Shown: positions 9,113-19,302, counted from the stretch's first letter. The stretch is 64,000 bases of DNA from Pontibacter deserti (GCF_023630255.1 NZ_JALPRS010000001.1:2232001-2296000), one strand, 5' to 3'. The notes: generated by a model from the letters alone, not told the origin. A program made the numbers and translations.

Positions 9113-11158
9113 TTAGCTTACTGTTCCGCCATTTTTAACTGCCACACTTGGCTGCATAAATGCCAGCGATCCATCCGCATTCTCTGCCATCAGGATCATA
9201 CCCTGGCTGGTAATGCCTTTAATATCACGCGGTGCCAGATTTACAAGTATACTTACCTGCTGCCCTACAATTTCTTCCGGGTTAAAGAACTCGGCAATAC
9301 CACTTACCACCGTACGCTGGTCTATACCTGTATCTATAGTTAGCTTCAGGAGCTTTTTGGTTTTGGCTACTTTTTCGGCGGCAAGTATAGTTCCGATACG
9401 GATGTCCATTTTAGAGAACTCATCGAAAGTGATATTCTCCTTCGCTGGCTCTACCACGGCATTTGCCATTTCGTTTGCCTTTTTGGTATCCAGTAATTTC
9501 TGAACTTGTGCTTCTACGGCTGCATCTTCTACTTTCTCGAACAGTAAGGCTGGCGTACCTATTACATGTCCTTCTTTCAGCAGGTCGGCAGCACCGGCAG
9601 CGGCCCAGCTGTTGCCTAAGGCCATGTTCAGCATACCACGCAGTTTGTCCGCAGAATCCGGCAGGAATGGCTCCATCAGTATAGCCAAACTACCAGAGAT
9701 CTGCAGGGCAATGTTCATGATGGTCTTTACACGTTCTTCATCTGTCTTGATCAGCTTCCATGGCTCTGTGTCGGCCAGATATTTGTTACCCAAGCGCGCC
9801 AGGTTCATCAGCTCGCCTAGTGCATCTCTAAACTTGTAACGCTCTATGTGCGCGGCAATTACCATCGGCATTCCAGCCAGCACTTCCAGTACTTCCTTAT
9901 CGTACTGCTGCAACTCGCCTCGGGCTGGCACCGCGCCGTTATAATACTTTTGGGTAAGCACTACCGCACGGTTTATAAAGTTACCAAGTATAGCCAGCAG
10001 CTCGTTGTTGTTGCGGGCCTGGTAATCTTTCCAGGTAAAGTCGTTGTCTTTGGTTTCAGGGGCATTGGCACAAAGGGCAAAACGCAGCACATCGCCTTTG
10101 CCTTTAAAATCTTCCAGGTACTCATGCAGCCATACCGCCCAGTTACGCGACGTTGAGATCTTATCGCCTTCAAGGTTCAGGAATTCGTTGGCAGGTACGT
10201 TATCCGGAAGTATATAGTCACCGTGCGCCTTCAGCATACTTGGGAAGATAATGCAGTGGAACACGATGTTATCCTTACCGATGAAGTGCACCAGCTTAGA
10301 GTCTTTGTCTTTCCAGTATTTCTCCCAATCGTCAGTAAGCGCTTTTGTTGCAGAAATATAGCCTATAGGTGCATCGAACCATACATAAAGCACTTTACCT
10401 TCGGCTCCTCCAACAGGCACCGGCACGCCCCAATCCAGGTCGCGGGTTACGGCGCGTGGCTGCAGTCCCTGGTCTATCCAGCTCTTGCACTGTCCATACA
10501 CGTTTGGTTTCCAGTCGCCTTTGTGGCCTTCTACAATCCATTCGCGCAGCCATGGTTCATACTCGTTCAGGGGCAGGTACCAGTGCTTTGTTTCACGTAA
10601 AACAGGCGGCTCGCCGCTAAGTGTGCTTTTCGGATTGATCAGGTCAGTTGCATTCAGCGAAGTACCGCAGCTTTCGCACTGGTCTCCGTAGGCATTTTCG
10701 TTGCCGCACTTAGGGCAGGTACCTACAATGTAACGGTCGGCCAGAAATTGCTGGGCCTTCTCGTCGTAGTACTGCTGGGTGGTCTGCTCTATAAATTTGC
10801 CATCGTTGTATAGTTTCAGGAAGAAATCTGAAGCTGTTTCGTGGTGTATTTTTGATGAAGTGCGATCGTAGATATCAAAAGAGATATTGAAGTCTTCGAA
10901 CGACTTTTTGATCAGCTCGTGGTATTTATCTACCGCCTGCTGCGGCGTAATGCCTTCTTTTTTAGCACGGATCGTGATCGGAACACCATGCTCATCAGAG
11001 CCACAGATAAACTTTACATCGCGGCCCTGCAGGCGCAGGTAGCGCACATAAATATCAGCCGGCAAGTATACCCCTGCCAAGTGACCGATATGAACCGGAC
11101 CATTGGCATAAGGCAGAGCTGCCGTTACAGTATAGCGTTTAGGAGTAGTTGTTGTCAT
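9113..11158 (-). CDS. metG: Methionyl-tRNA synthetase with C-terminal tRNA-binding domain
   Basis: Charges tRNA-Met in the cytosol. In the 681-aa form, HIGH is at residues 23-26, the zinc knuckle Cys are 148, 151, 161 and 164, and the KMSKS-type loop is KISTS at 333-337. The last 110 residues are a Trbp111-like tRNA-binding domain (from about [19 protein letters not shown]). The frame is open 13 codons further upstream, but a TATATTTG promoter box lies there and the Ala/Arg-rich extension is not conserved in the family, so the ATG at 11158 is chosen, with AAGAAG just ahead as a possible ribosome site. Confidence 0.96.
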   Translation of the reverse strand: MTTTTPKRYTVTAALPYANGPVHIGHLAGVYLPADIYVRYLRLQGRDVKFICGSDEHGVPITIRAKKEGITPQQAVDKYHELIKKSFEDFNISFDIYDRTSSKIHHETASDFFLKLYNDGKFIEQTTQQYYDEKAQQFLADRYIVGTCPKCGNENAYGDQCESCGTSLNATDLINPKSTLSGEPPVLRETKHWYLPLNEYEPWLREWIVEGHKGDWKPNVYGQCKSWIDQGLQPRAVTRDLDWGVPVPVGGAEGKVLYVWFDAPIGYISATKALTDDWEKYWKDKDSKLVHFIGKDNIVFHCIIFPSMLKAHGDYILPDNVPANEFLNLEGDKISTSRNWAVWLHEYLEDFKGKGDVLRFALCANAPETKDNDFTWKDYQARNNNELLAILGNFINRAVVLTQKYYNGAVPARGELQQYDKEVLEVLAGMPMVIAAHIERYKFRDALGELMNLARLGNKYLADTEPWKLIKTDEERVKTIMNIALQISGSLAILMEPFLPDSADKLRGMLNMALGNSWAAAGAADLLKEGHVIGTPALLFEKVEDAAVEAQVQKLLDTKKANEMANAVVEPAKENITFDEFSKMDIRIGTILAAEKVAKTKKLLKLTIDTGIDQRTVVSGIAEFFNPEEIVGQQVSILVNLAPRDIKGITSQGMILMAENADGSLAFMQPSVAVKNGGTVS

Positions 11159-11175
11159 CTTTCTTCTTAAAAAAG

Positions 11176-11183
11176 CAAATATA
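11176..11183 (-). promoter_or_regulatory. Candidate -7 box of metG
   Basis: Read on the minus strand this is TATATTTG, a match to TAnnTTTG, 17 nt ahead of the metG ATG. It overlaps the longer in-frame extension, which supports the shorter start. Confidence 0.5.
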
Positions 11184-11300
11184 CGAATAGCAGCCACAAT
11201 GCGCCCTGCTATACTTCCACATCCGATAAATTCAGCAAAGCAGGCTTACTTCTGTTGCCCTCTTCCGTAAACTGGAACATTACCTACTGTATACTTTGAG

Positions 11301-11510
11301 ATGAAGAATAAAGATAGTTTTAAGACAGGAAAAGACGACAGCGACAACCTGGGCAGCAAAGGCAAGAAAAGAGAAATAAGTAAAAATCCCGCTCCCCGGG
11401 AAGATGCCCACGAATCAGACACTACCCTGCCCGACCATGAAGTTTACGTGGACCTGGAACCAGATGAACTGCACATTGGCGATGAAGAACCGGATGATGT
11501 AAGTAAATAA
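11301..11510 (+). CDS. Small acidic hypothetical protein, 69 aa
   Basis: A highly charged, probably disordered 69-aa protein: a Lys-rich first third, a Pro-containing middle, and an acidic tail (VDLEPDELHIGDEEPDD). It has no signal peptide or membrane segment. I do not recognise a family. Support comes from the ATG start, the gene-like composition and a strong terminator immediately downstream that would otherwise have no plus-strand gene to serve. Confidence 0.6.
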   Translation: MKNKDSFKTGKDDSDNLGSKGKKREISKNPAPREDAHESDTTLPDHEVYVDLEPDELHIGDEEPDDVSK

Positions 11511-11520
11511 CATAAACAGC

Positions 11521-11579
11521 TAAAATATAAAAGCCGGGCAAGGTTAGTTACAGCAACCTTGCCCGGCTTTTATATTTTA
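11521..11579. terminator. Bidirectional terminator, 25-bp perfect stem
   Basis: Arms 11521-11545 and 11555-11579 are perfect inverted repeats with a GCCGGGCAAGGTT core and A/T-rich outer ends, and a 9-nt loop. The right arm contains the TAA stop of the minus-strand lipoprotein gene, so terminator and coding end overlap. It serves two convergent genes. Confidence 0.9.
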
Positions 11580-11903
11580 GTTACCGCCTCTCCTGGGTGC
11601 AACGGGCCGTGGCGTATGTTTAGTAGTATCAACAGGTGAATTAGGTAAACGCTCCGGCCTTACCTCAGGTGGTTTCATGCCTGGACCATTCCGGTTTTCT
11701 TCAATGTTTTTTTTCCGATTTATGTCGCTGGACTGTTCATCCATCTGATCTCTTAAATCAGCATTTGCATTTCCACGGTAGCGCGTTCTTCTGTTCTCCT
11801 CTACTCCTGCTGCTCCTTCCTCCCCTTCAGACAACGAGGTACAGGAAACTAAACCTACCATTACCAACCCGATTATACCTGTTACAGCTCTTCCCATAAT
11901 CAT
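11577..11903 (-). CDS. Small Arg/Pro-rich lipoprotein
   Basis: A 108-aa protein with a short lipoprotein signal (GLVMVGLVSC; lipobox Cys at residue 21) followed by an Arg-, Asn- and Pro-rich, probably disordered tail (RNANADLRDQMDEQ, then PRPVAPRRGGN). It should be anchored in the outer or inner membrane. No enzyme motif is visible and I do not recognise the family. ATG codons at residues 1 and 3 are both possible starts. Its stop codon lies within the shared terminator stem. Confidence 0.65.
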   Translation of the reverse strand: MIMGRAVTGIIGLVMVGLVSCTSLSEGEEGAAGVEENRRTRYRGNANADLRDQMDEQSSDINRKKNIEENRNGPGMKPPEVRPERLPNSPVDTTKHTPRPVAPRRGGN

Positions 11904-11994
11904 TTTGCTTTAGCTCAGCACATACTGCGCTTGTACTTAATGTATACGGACTCGCTACAACTTCTAACAGGATAATAACAGGTTTGTTCTTGTA

Positions 11995-12255
11995 TTACTG
12001 CTCGTTAAGTGCCTGTTGGCCAACCTCTGTCAGCATCAAACCATCCGGTGCCGGATTTACATATGCCAATTTTGTTAAATGTAATTCAGCCTCTTTCTGC
12101 ACATCTTTATACTTCGGGTACTCCTCCTGCAGAATCGGGTACAGGTCCTGGTAGCGCAATACCTCTCCGGCCTGCACATTCATCGTTCTGAATGCCTTCA
12201 TCATGCACTGCGAAAGGTTCTCTATATTCTCTGCTTCTGAATGTAGCTCTGTCAT
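11995..12255 (-). CDS. Hypothetical protein with winged-helix-like tail
   Basis: An 86-aa soluble, mainly helical protein. The C-terminal half (AELHLTKLAYVNPAPDGLMLTEVGQQAL) resembles the end of winged-helix domains, where a short wing precedes a Leu-rich helix. That is a weak structural guess and not a family assignment. It has an ATG start, no signal peptide and no obvious partner gene. A repeat-rich non-coding stretch lies upstream. Confidence 0.6.
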   Translation of the reverse strand: MTELHSEAENIENLSQCMMKAFRTMNVQAGEVLRYQDLYPILQEEYPKYKDVQKEAELHLTKLAYVNPAPDGLMLTEVGQQALNEQ

Positions 12256-12854
12256 AGTTTTATACTTTATAGTTCAGGATAAAAAGTACGGCAGCTACAT
12301 TTTATAGTTTATAGTTGATTGGTATATGGGTGGTTTATTGAATGGCTTAATTGTTAAATTGTTGATGGTTCATAATACTATAGAATCTTTAAATTCTGCT
12401 GGCGCGAGTCTCCAGACTCGTGACTAATGATGGTGTTGAGTCTCCCGACTCAACTGGCCCGTCAGGGACAAGCATAGGCAGTGACTATAGTTCTATAGTA
12501 GTCCAACCACCCCCAACCCCTCCTTGAAGGTGTGAGCTTTTAAGCCATTACTCTTGTCATCCTGTAAGGATCTTGTGTGAAGGGAAGTTAAGCCTTTGCT
12601 ATAACACACCCCTGCCCCTCTCAAGAGGGGAATTGCTGCCTTTGCTATACTTTTTGCAGTTAAGGTTCTTTAGTTACTGTTGATCATCCCCCTGCCCCCT
12701 TCAAAGGGAGACTTTCTGCTATTGCTACAGCTACAAGTATTGTTTCATAGTTACAGTCCTTGAGCGGACAGGTTGTAACTTGTCCATACAAGAATAGAAT
12801 CTCCAAATCCATCAAATTCCATTAATCCCGGTTCTGACAATCACCAAACGACAA
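12256..12854. repeat. Gene-free stretch packed with dispersed repeat elements
   Basis: About 600 nt without a credible gene. From left to right it holds several TATAGTT words and two adjacent hairpins of related sequence (CGAGTCT-CC-AGACTCG at 12405-12420, and GTTGAGTC-TCCC-GACTCAAC at 12435-12454). It then has C-rich units at about 12502-12539, 12606-12632 and 12684-12712 (CCCCTGCCCC type), a GTCATCCTGTAAGGATCTT unit at about 12555-12574, and a GGACA...TGTCC palindrome at 12766-12785. Relatives of several of these occur elsewhere in the window. Confidence 0.7.
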
Positions 12855-13406
12855 TTACTTTTTAGGCTCAAAATCCAGGGCTACGGAGTTAAGGCAGTAG
12901 CGCAGACCGGTAGGTTTTGGGCCATCATTAAATACATGTCCCAAATGTCCGCCACAGCGGGCACAGAGCACTTCGGTTCGTACCATGCCGCCGCTTTTAT
13001 CTGCTACCTCCCTTATTCTATAGTTAGCAATAGGTTTCCAGAAGCTGGGCCAGCCGGTACCGGAATCGAATTTGGTTTCGGAGCTGAAAAGAGGATTGTG
13101 GCAGGCAGCACAGTAATAAATTCCTTTTTCTTTGTTGGCGTTATACTTGTTTCGGAATGCTGGCTCTGTTCCTTTTCTGCGAAGCACATAATACTCCTGA
13201 GCAGTTAGTACCTTTTTCCACTCTGCATCTGTTTTATAAATCCTGTCGCGCTGGTTCTGCTGGTTCAGGCTTTCTGTTTTGGCATCTGATAAAGGGGCGT
13301 CACCACTGATTGCAGTGGTATAAGCAGCATCCTGAGACTGCTCCTGTTGGTTACAGGCAGCCAAATTAAATGCTGCAACTATAAAAAGAAAATAGAGTGC
13401 GTTCAT
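12855..13406 (-). CDS. msrB: Peptide-methionine (R)-S-oxide reductase, lipoprotein form
   Basis: MsrB reduces the R form of methionine sulfoxide in proteins. This 183-aa version starts with a lipoprotein signal (FNLAACNQ; Cys 18), so it should act in the envelope. Zinc-binding Cys pairs are at 99/102 and 148/151, and the catalytic Cys is 171 in GLRYCLNS. A linker of about 45 residues precedes the catalytic domain. It stands alone; typA is divergent on the other side of a 200-nt gap. Confidence 0.93.
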   Translation of the reverse strand: MNALYFLFIVAAFNLAACNQQEQSQDAAYTTAISGDAPLSDAKTESLNQQNQRDRIYKTDAEWKKVLTAQEYYVLRRKGTEPAFRNKYNANKEKGIYYCAACHNPLFSSETKFDSGTGWPSFWKPIANYRIREVADKSGGMVRTEVLCARCGGHLGHVFNDGPKPTGLRYCLNSVALDFEPKK

Positions 13407-13590
13407 ACGTATACTTACGATGTAGAATACCGGCTGGCTTTACCAATTCCATTATTTGTACAGGAAATGAACAAAGATGCAGCGGCTTATGTTTGCCCCA
13501 TAACCAGTTACAATTAGCTGGCACAGAAGAAAAAACAATTACATAACATCTTTATTTCGAGCGGGCTACTAAAATATGAAGCCTTTTTAG

Positions 13591-13598
13591 TACTTTTG
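13591..13598 (+). promoter_or_regulatory. Candidate -7 box of typA
   Basis: TACTTTTG, a match to TAnnTTTG, 20 nt ahead of the typA ATG. No clear -33 element is seen. Confidence 0.5.
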
Positions 13599-13618
13599 CG
13601 GCTCGAAAAACCAATTCA

Positions 13619-15430
13619 ATGCAGAACATTCGTAATATCGCGATCATCGCACACGTAGACCACGGCAAAACAACGCTCGTGGACAAGATCATCCACGCAT
13701 CAAAGCTATTTGCTGACCACCAGCACTTCGACGACCTGATCCTGGACAATAACGACCTGGAGCGCGAGCGCGGTATCACGATCGTTTCCAAAAACGTATC
13801 GGTTCGTTACAAAGATGTTAAGATCAACATCATAGACACGCCTGGTCACGCCGACTTCGGTGGTGAGGTAGAGCGTGTACTTAAAATGGCCGACGGTGTA
13901 CTACTGCTGGTAGATGCTTTTGAAGGTGCCATGCCACAGACACGTTTCGTATTGGGTAAAGCTATCCAGCTTGGCCTTAAGCCGATTGTAGTGGTAAACA
14001 AAGTAGACAAAGAAAACTGCCGTCCTGATGAAGTGCACGAGCAGGTGTTTGACCTGATGTTTAACCTGGATGCTACTGAAGATCAGTTAGATTTCACAAC
14101 CCTGTACGGTTCTTCTAAGCAGGGCTGGATGAGCACTGACTGGACGCAGCCAACTGACAACATTACGCCTCTTTTAGATGCTATCATTGATGTGATTCCT
14201 GCTGCTCCGTTCCGTGAAGGTACACCGCAGATGCAGATCACGTCTCTTGACTATTCTTCTTTCGTAGGTCGTATTGCTATTGGTCGTGTGCACCGTGGTA
14301 CGCTTAAAGAAGGTATGCCAATTTCGCTTTGCAAAGCAGATGGTTCTATCAAGAAAGGTCGTATCAAAGAACTTCAGGTATTTGAAGGCCTTGGCAAGAA
14401 AACAGTTCAGGAAGTATCAGCCGGCGAAATTTGTGCTGTAACTGGTATCGAAGGTTTTGACATTGGTGATACAATCGCTGATGCGGAGAACCCAGAGCCA
14501 TTGGCACGTATCTCTATCGACGAGCCAACTATGAACATGCTGTTCACGATCAACAACTCTCCTTTCTTCGGTAAAGAGGGTAAGTTCGTAACATCACGTC
14601 ACCTTAGAGATCGTCTGTTCAAGGAAACTGAGAAAAACCTGGCACTGCGCGTACAGGAAACTGACCGTGAAGATTCATTCTTAGTATTCGGTCGTGGTAT
14701 CCTGCACTTGTCTGTACTTATCGAAACGATGCGCCGCGAAGGTTATGAGTTACAGGTAGGTCAGCCACAGGTAATCTATAAAGAAATTGATGGCGTTCGT
14801 CACGAGCCTATCGAGCAATTGGTAGTAGACGTTCCGGAAGAAACAGCTGGTAAAGTAATCGAGCTGGTATCGATGCGTAAAGGTGAACTGAACGTAATGG
14901 AGCCTAAAGGCGACCTGCAGCACCTTGAGTTCACAATTCCTTCGCGTGGTCTGATCGGTCTGCGTAATAACGTACTGACTGCAACTGCCGGTGAAGCGAT
15001 CATGAACCACCGTTTCTTAGCATACGAGCCTTACAAAGGTGCTATCCCAGGCCGTAACAACGGTTCTATCATCTCTATGGAGACAGGACCTGGTACGGCT
15101 TACTCTATCGATAAACTACAGGACAGAGGTGTATTCTTCGTTGATCCGGGTGTAGATGTATACATGGGTCAGGTTATTGGGGAGCACAACCGCCAGAACG
15201 ATATCACAGTGAACATCCAGAAAGGTAAGAAGCTGACAAACATGCGTGCTTCCGGTTCAGATGACAACACTAAGATCGCTCCTGCTAAAAACTTCTCTCT
15301 GGAAGAAGCCATGGAATACATCCAGAAGGATGAGTACCTGGAAGTAACGCCAAAGAGCCTGCGTATGCGCAAGATCTACTTAGACGAGAACGAGCGCAAC
15401 CGCATGAGCAAGAAAGAAGAAGTAGCGTAA
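13619..15430 (+). CDS. typA: Translational GTPase TypA/BipA
   Basis: A ribosome-binding GTPase involved in 50S assembly and stress adaptation. The 603 aa length is normal. GTPase motifs are AHVDHGKTTL (G1, about residues 10-19), the RGITI switch region, DTPGHADF (G3) and NKVDKE (G4). EF-G-like domains follow, with the family's C-terminal domain. The ATG at 13619 gives the standard N-terminus MQNIRNIAIIAHVDHGK. Codon choice is regular, as expected for a highly expressed gene. A terminator follows. Confidence 0.97.
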   Translation: MQNIRNIAIIAHVDHGKTTLVDKIIHASKLFADHQHFDDLILDNNDLERERGITIVSKNVSVRYKDVKINIIDTPGHADFGGEVERVLKMADGVLLLVDAFEGAMPQTRFVLGKAIQLGLKPIVVVNKVDKENCRPDEVHEQVFDLMFNLDATEDQLDFTTLYGSSKQGWMSTDWTQPTDNITPLLDAIIDVIPAAPFREGTPQMQITSLDYSSFVGRIAIGRVHRGTLKEGMPISLCKADGSIKKGRIKELQVFEGLGKKTVQEVSAGEICAVTGIEGFDIGDTIADAENPEPLARISIDEPTMNMLFTINNSPFFGKEGKFVTSRHLRDRLFKETEKNLALRVQETDREDSFLVFGRGILHLSVLIETMRREGYELQVGQPQVIYKEIDGVRHEPIEQLVVDVPEETAGKVIELVSMRKGELNVMEPKGDLQHLEFTIPSRGLIGLRNNVLTATAGEAIMNHRFLAYEPYKGAIPGRNNGSIISMETGPGTAYSIDKLQDRGVFFVDPGVDVYMGQVIGEHNRQNDITVNIQKGKKLTNMRASGSDDNTKIAPAKNFSLEEAMEYIQKDEYLEVTPKSLRMRKIYLDENERNRMSKKEEVA

Positions 15431-15451
15431 GCTGCTTTAAGTATAAAGTAT

Positions 15452-15489
15452 AAAATCCCCGGTTGGTTAATTCCTGCCGGGGATTTTTG
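15452..15489 (+). terminator. Terminator after typA
   Basis: AAAATCCCCGG pairs with CCGGGGATTTT (left arm from 15452, right arm from 15477), with a T-run at the end. Confidence 0.85.
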
Positions 15490-15630
15490 TTTATCAAAAG
15501 CATTTGAGCTTTACCTGTACGCTTGCCAGCTACAACCCCTTCACCCTAAATAATATAGACTTTACCAAAGAAAAAACCGCGCCTCACAAATTACCAAAGT
15601 ATAATTATTTATAATCATAGTTATAATAAT

Positions 15631-15638
15631 TAGTTTTG
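15631..15638 (+). promoter_or_regulatory. Candidate -7 box of the OmpA-domain gene
   Basis: TAGTTTTG matches TAnnTTTG. At the 19-nt spacing upstream (15608-15611) is TTTA, close to TTTG. It is 31 nt ahead of the ATG at 15669. Confidence 0.5.
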
Positions 15639-15668
15639 TAGCATCTATAACCTATGCTTATTACAACT

Positions 15669-16874
15669 ATGAAAAAATTAGTATCCTTCCTTGCTGGCAC
15701 GTTCCTGCTGGCATTATTTGTTTTGCCTGCTCATGCCCAGTTTGATATCGGCAATAAGATCAAAAACAAAGTGAATCAGAAAATAGACCAGAAGATCGAT
15801 AAAGGTATTGATGATGCGGTTGATGGCAAAAAGAAGGTTGCTGGCGGTAAAGCTGCCAAAGGCGACGCTGTAGGTAATGGAGGGGCATCTGCTGAAACAG
15901 AAGAGGGCAAAATGAAAGCCTGGTCGAAGTATGATTTTGTGCCGGGCAGTAAAGTGCTTTTCTCAGATAACCTGGCTGGCGAAGAAGTAGGCGAATTTCC
16001 TTCGCGCTGGGATTTAAATGATGGAAATGCAGAAGTAGCCATGTTTGGCAATGAGCGCGTGATAAACCTTGTGCGGTCTACTACAAGCATTAAGCCCCTC
16101 GTAAAAAAGGATCAGTGGTTGCCGGAAACCTTTACCGTAGAAATGGATTTGTTCTTCGACGATGACAACCCAAATGTAGCCTATTACATTTACTTTGTAG
16201 ATGATAACTCCAACTATAAGCAGGAAGTGCATGGCGATTTCTGGGACGGCATAGAAATACGTGCCAACCAGGCAAGGTTTAAAACTTTCGGTTCTGAGTC
16301 TGAAGAACTGGCTGCACAGGAAATTAAAAACCAATGGCGCCACGTGGCTATTGCTTTTAATAAGCGTAGCATGAAAGTATACCTGGACAACCAACGCCTG
16401 ATAAACATACCAAATGTAACTGGCAAACCAACCGGTATGCGCATAGAAATTGACAAACGCATAGATGCTAACTCGATGGTGAAGAACGTGCTGATAGCAG
16501 AGGGCGGCAAGAAACTCTACGACCAGGTGATGGCTGATGGCAAGATTGTGACTTACGGCATTAAGTTCGACGTGAACCAGGCAACTATCCGACCTGAATC
16601 TGCGGGTACGCTTGCCGATATAGCCAAACTGATGAACGAACAGCCAAACCTTAACTTTACTGTAGAAGGCCACACCGACAGCGACGGAGACGAAAAAGCA
16701 AACCAGAAACTTAGTCAGCAACGCGCCGAAGCCGTTAAAACATATTTAGTTGAACAGGGAATAAAAGCTGACAGGCTGCAAGCGAAAGGCCTTGGTGAAT
16801 CTAAGCCGATAGATAAAAACAGTACTCCTGAAGCCAAAGCCAACAACCGCCGTGTTGAGTTTGTGAAGCTTTAA
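15669..16874 (+). CDS. OmpA-family outer-membrane protein with a LamG-like middle domain
   Basis: A 401-aa secreted protein. A signal peptide (KKLVSFLAGTFLLALFVLPAHA) is followed by a charged repeat-like segment (NKIKNKVNQKIDQKIDKGID), a concanavalin/LamG-like beta domain (about residues 100-275), and a C-terminal OmpA peptidoglycan-binding domain (about 290-400, with EGHTDSDGDEKANQKLSQQRA and NRRVEFVKL). It likely tethers an outer-membrane-associated sugar- or protein-binding module to the cell wall. The frame opens five codons earlier (15654), but the second Met gives a clean signal peptide. Confidence 0.88.
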   Translation: MKKLVSFLAGTFLLALFVLPAHAQFDIGNKIKNKVNQKIDQKIDKGIDDAVDGKKKVAGGKAAKGDAVGNGGASAETEEGKMKAWSKYDFVPGSKVLFSDNLAGEEVGEFPSRWDLNDGNAEVAMFGNERVINLVRSTTSIKPLVKKDQWLPETFTVEMDLFFDDDNPNVAYYIYFVDDNSNYKQEVHGDFWDGIEIRANQARFKTFGSESEELAAQEIKNQWRHVAIAFNKRSMKVYLDNQRLINIPNVTGKPTGMRIEIDKRIDANSMVKNVLIAEGGKKLYDQVMADGKIVTYGIKFDVNQATIRPESAGTLADIAKLMNEQPNLNFTVEGHTDSDGDEKANQKLSQQRAEAVKTYLVEQGIKADRLQAKGLGESKPIDKNSTPEAKANNRRVEFVKL

Positions 16875-16904
16875 AGTATAGCTTTCTGCTTTAGAGAAAA
16901 TGTG

Positions 16905-16936
16905 CACCGCCTGCAGTTTTATAGTTGCAGGCGGTG
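16905..16936 (+). terminator. Hairpin after the OmpA-domain gene
   Basis: CACCGCCTGCA (16905-16915) pairs perfectly with TGCAGGCGGTG (16926-16936). The following Ts are broken (TTATTTTAT), so termination may be partial. Confidence 0.65.
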
Positions 16937-17074
16937 TTATTTTATAGCTATACCTAAGCTATAGTTTACTTTTGCTATATTTAGTCAGTTTAAAATCAGA
17001 AAGTTATAGCTTTAGTACAGATAATAACATATTTACTTTCATCCGGTAATTGTTAAATCTTTAAACATCTAACA

Positions 17075-17922
17075 TTGAGTAAGAAGAAGAACAATCATTA
17101 TGCTCCTCAATCATTACTCCGCAAATGGCAGACATTTGAAGGAAACAGGTGGGGTGTACATGTCTATGATCTCATAAAAAACAAGTATAGCTTCTCCTGT
17201 TCATCTGGAAGTGGGGCTTTTTCTTTTGCTAGTAAAAATTACCTTTATGTCCCTGAAGTTGGAGGAGCAAGAAAACTAATGTTGAAGATTGGTTTAGTGG
17301 GATTGAATCTACATTGGCATCAGCTATAAATAGAATTGAGAAGGAAGATCAAGCTCCGCTTTTCAGAGAGACTGCAGATTTAATGAAGTTCATTTTTGCG
17401 ATTATTTCATTCAAACATAGAAATGAATATAATCTTAACAATATCACAAAAAAGCTTGATGGTGATAAGGAACTTCAGTTTAAAGTCTCAGGTATACCAA
17501 ATAGAGACTTAAATCTTATTGTCTTGGAAAACATGATTAATGCTTGTTATGAAGACTTTCATGAATACTCTCAATTTGAGCTAATTATATTTTCAACATC
17601 GAATGATAAGAGCCTTATTTACTGTGATCGACCCTTTATCGAAAATGTAGTAGATGGATATAGTTTTCTGCCATTAACAAATAAAAAGTTTATAGCTATA
17701 AGGCCAAGCCTCTATCAATCTACTTATACACGTGAAAAAAGTGGTGACCAATTCACGGATTCATTAAATTCTGCAATCGCAGGTCAATCGAGATATTGGA
17801 TTCTGGCTGACAGTAGAGAGCTCTTGGAGAATTACATAGAAGAAGCTAAAAGTAGTTGTGCTGAGATTGAACCTGTTTATAAGCCTGTTAAATATTTGAG
17901 AGAAGGTAAGACATTAAAATAA
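17075..17922 (+). pseudogene. DUF4238 family gene broken by a frameshift
   Basis: Two overlapping frames together give one DUF4238-type protein. The first (TTG start at 17075, in frame to 17329) supplies the family N-terminus with KNNHYAPQSLLRKW. The second frame, readable from about 17270 to 17922, continues with EDWFSGIESTLASAINRIE, the segment expected next. The switch lies near 17255-17285 and needs a -1 step or a one-base insertion. It could be a real inactivation, a sequencing error, or less likely programmed slippage: GCAAGAAAACTAA is not a classic slippery heptamer. The gene is AT-rich with codon use unlike its neighbours, suggesting acquisition. Its function is unknown. Confidence 0.7.
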
Positions 17923-18000
17923 CTTCATACGAACACCTGTGTACCTCATACACTTGCTGCTCTTTGTACAAGTCTTCCCCAGCAATCAGTAAAAACACCC

Positions 18001-19302
18001 CTAAAACCTAACCATAAACGTAGTTAATCCCTTCTCCTGATCACTCTCCAGCGAAAACGGGAAACCGTGGTTTACCAGTATCTCCCGCACCATTGTTAAG
18101 CCTATACCTTGTCCGTATTCTTTAGTGCTGAAGAAGGGTGTGAACAGTGAAGCTCTTATATTTTCAGGGATGCCGGAGCCAGTATCTGTAATAGTAAGCT
18201 GGGCTGGGTTTGTCTGTGTATTTATAGTTATCTCCCCGCTCTCTCCTATCGCTTCCATCGCATTTTTTAGCACATTGAGTAATACTTGTTCCATCTGCTG
18301 CTGATCCAGAAGTATAATCAATGGTTGCGATGCTAACTGGAGTTTACAACAGATGCTGCGGCGCTGGAACTCTGGTTGCATCAGCAGGGCAAGGTTACGG
18401 AGCATTTCGTGCAAATCAGTTCGTACCTTTTTAGGCTGCGGTATGCGCACCACATTAGCGAAGTTGGCCATAAAGCGGCTCAGGTTGGTATTTCGGTCGA
18501 TGGCTACCTGCAGGGCATTATCAAAGTCTTCGCGGTGGTCTGTGGCAAGTTGCGGGGCATAATACTGCAGCGAACCAAGTATAGAATTTACCGCACCCGC
18601 CGAATTATTCACCTCATGCGACATCATCCGGATCACCTTTTCGTAAGCCTGCCGCTCGTTCTGAAGTATAGCTTCGGTCAGTTCCTCAATCAATACAAAG
18701 TAATGCTGAAAGCCTCGGTCCAGGAAATGTGCGCGATGGCAGCGATACGTACGGATGCCATTTACCCGGAACGTAATGGAGCTGCCTGTTTGAAGCTGTG
18801 TAAGCTGCTCTGCCCATACTTTCGGTAACTGGCTTACGTGTTTGCCGATAAGATTAGACGCTGGTTGCTGTAAGTATAGTTCAGCAGCAGGGTTTATGTG
18901 TTCTACCTGGTTATCAAAGCCTAGTAAAATAATACCAGCCGGAGATGCCTGAATGAGTTTTTCGAGAAAGTAATGCTTTTCGGCCTGGGCTACACGCTCG
19001 TGCCGAAGCTGGTCTATCATGCGGTTATACACGTTTATCAGCTCGTCCAGCTCCTTCTGCCCCACTCCCATAAACTTTGTCGAGAAGTCTTTGTCCTTGA
19101 TAGACTGGATACCGGCACGAATAAGGCTGAGCGGCTTAAAAAAAGTACTGTATAGTTGCGCCGTGATAAAGATGGAAACAAGTATAAGCACCTCCATCCC
19201 CAGGAACAGGTATACATTCTCCTTCAGCAGGAAATACGCCATTACCGCAAGCAGCACATGTATAACCGTGGCAAAAAGTATAAACTTAGTCCTGAGGCTC
19301 AT
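18001..19302 (-). CDS. Sensor histidine kinase, NtrY-like
   Basis: A 433-aa membrane kinase. Two N-terminal membrane segments lie at about residues 5-27 and 30-55, with almost no periplasmic loop, so the input is probably within the membrane or cytosol. A HAMP-like linker (56-105), a PAS domain (about 110-205), the phospho-acceptor His 229 in MMSHEVNNSAG and an HATPase domain (NVLKNAMEAI, DTGSGIP, GQGIGLTMVREIL) follow. It overlaps the preceding sigma-54 regulator gene by 17 nt, so the two form a two-component pair. The neighbouring ABC export genes are the likely target. Confidence 0.92.
   Translation of the reverse strand: MSLRTKFILFATVIHVLLAVMAYFLLKENVYLFLGMEVLILVSIFITAQLYSTFFKPLSLIRAGIQSIKDKDFSTKFMGVGQKELDELINVYNRMIDQLRHERVAQAEKHYFLEKLIQASPAGIILLGFDNQVEHINPAAELYLQQPASNLIGKHVSQLPKVWAEQLTQLQTGSSITFRVNGIRTYRCHRAHFLDRGFQHYFVLIEELTEAILQNERQAYEKVIRMMSHEVNNSAGAVNSILGSLQYYAPQLATDHREDFDNALQVAIDRNTNLSRFMANFANVVRIPQPKKVRTDLHEMLRNLALLMQPEFQRRSICCKLQLASQPLIILLDQQQMEQVLLNVLKNAMEAIGESGEITINTQTNPAQLTITDTGSGIPENIRASLFTPFFSTKEYGQGIGLTMVREILVNHGFPFSLESDQEKGLTTFMVRF

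Noticed and set aside
12405..12454. Two adjacent GAGTC hairpins taken as a small CRISPR-like array
   Set aside because: There are only two units, of different sequence, with no regular spacers and no cas genes.
16014..16721. A 235-codon antisense ORF inside the OmpA-domain gene, with similar long shadows in lysC, typA, purL and metG
   Set aside because: The sense frames encode clear families; the antisense frames have no family signal.
17260..17290. Programmed -1 frameshifting in the DUF4238 gene
   Set aside because: GCAAGAAAACTAA has no X-XXY-YYZ heptamer in the right frame and no stem after it was seen; mutation or error is simpler.
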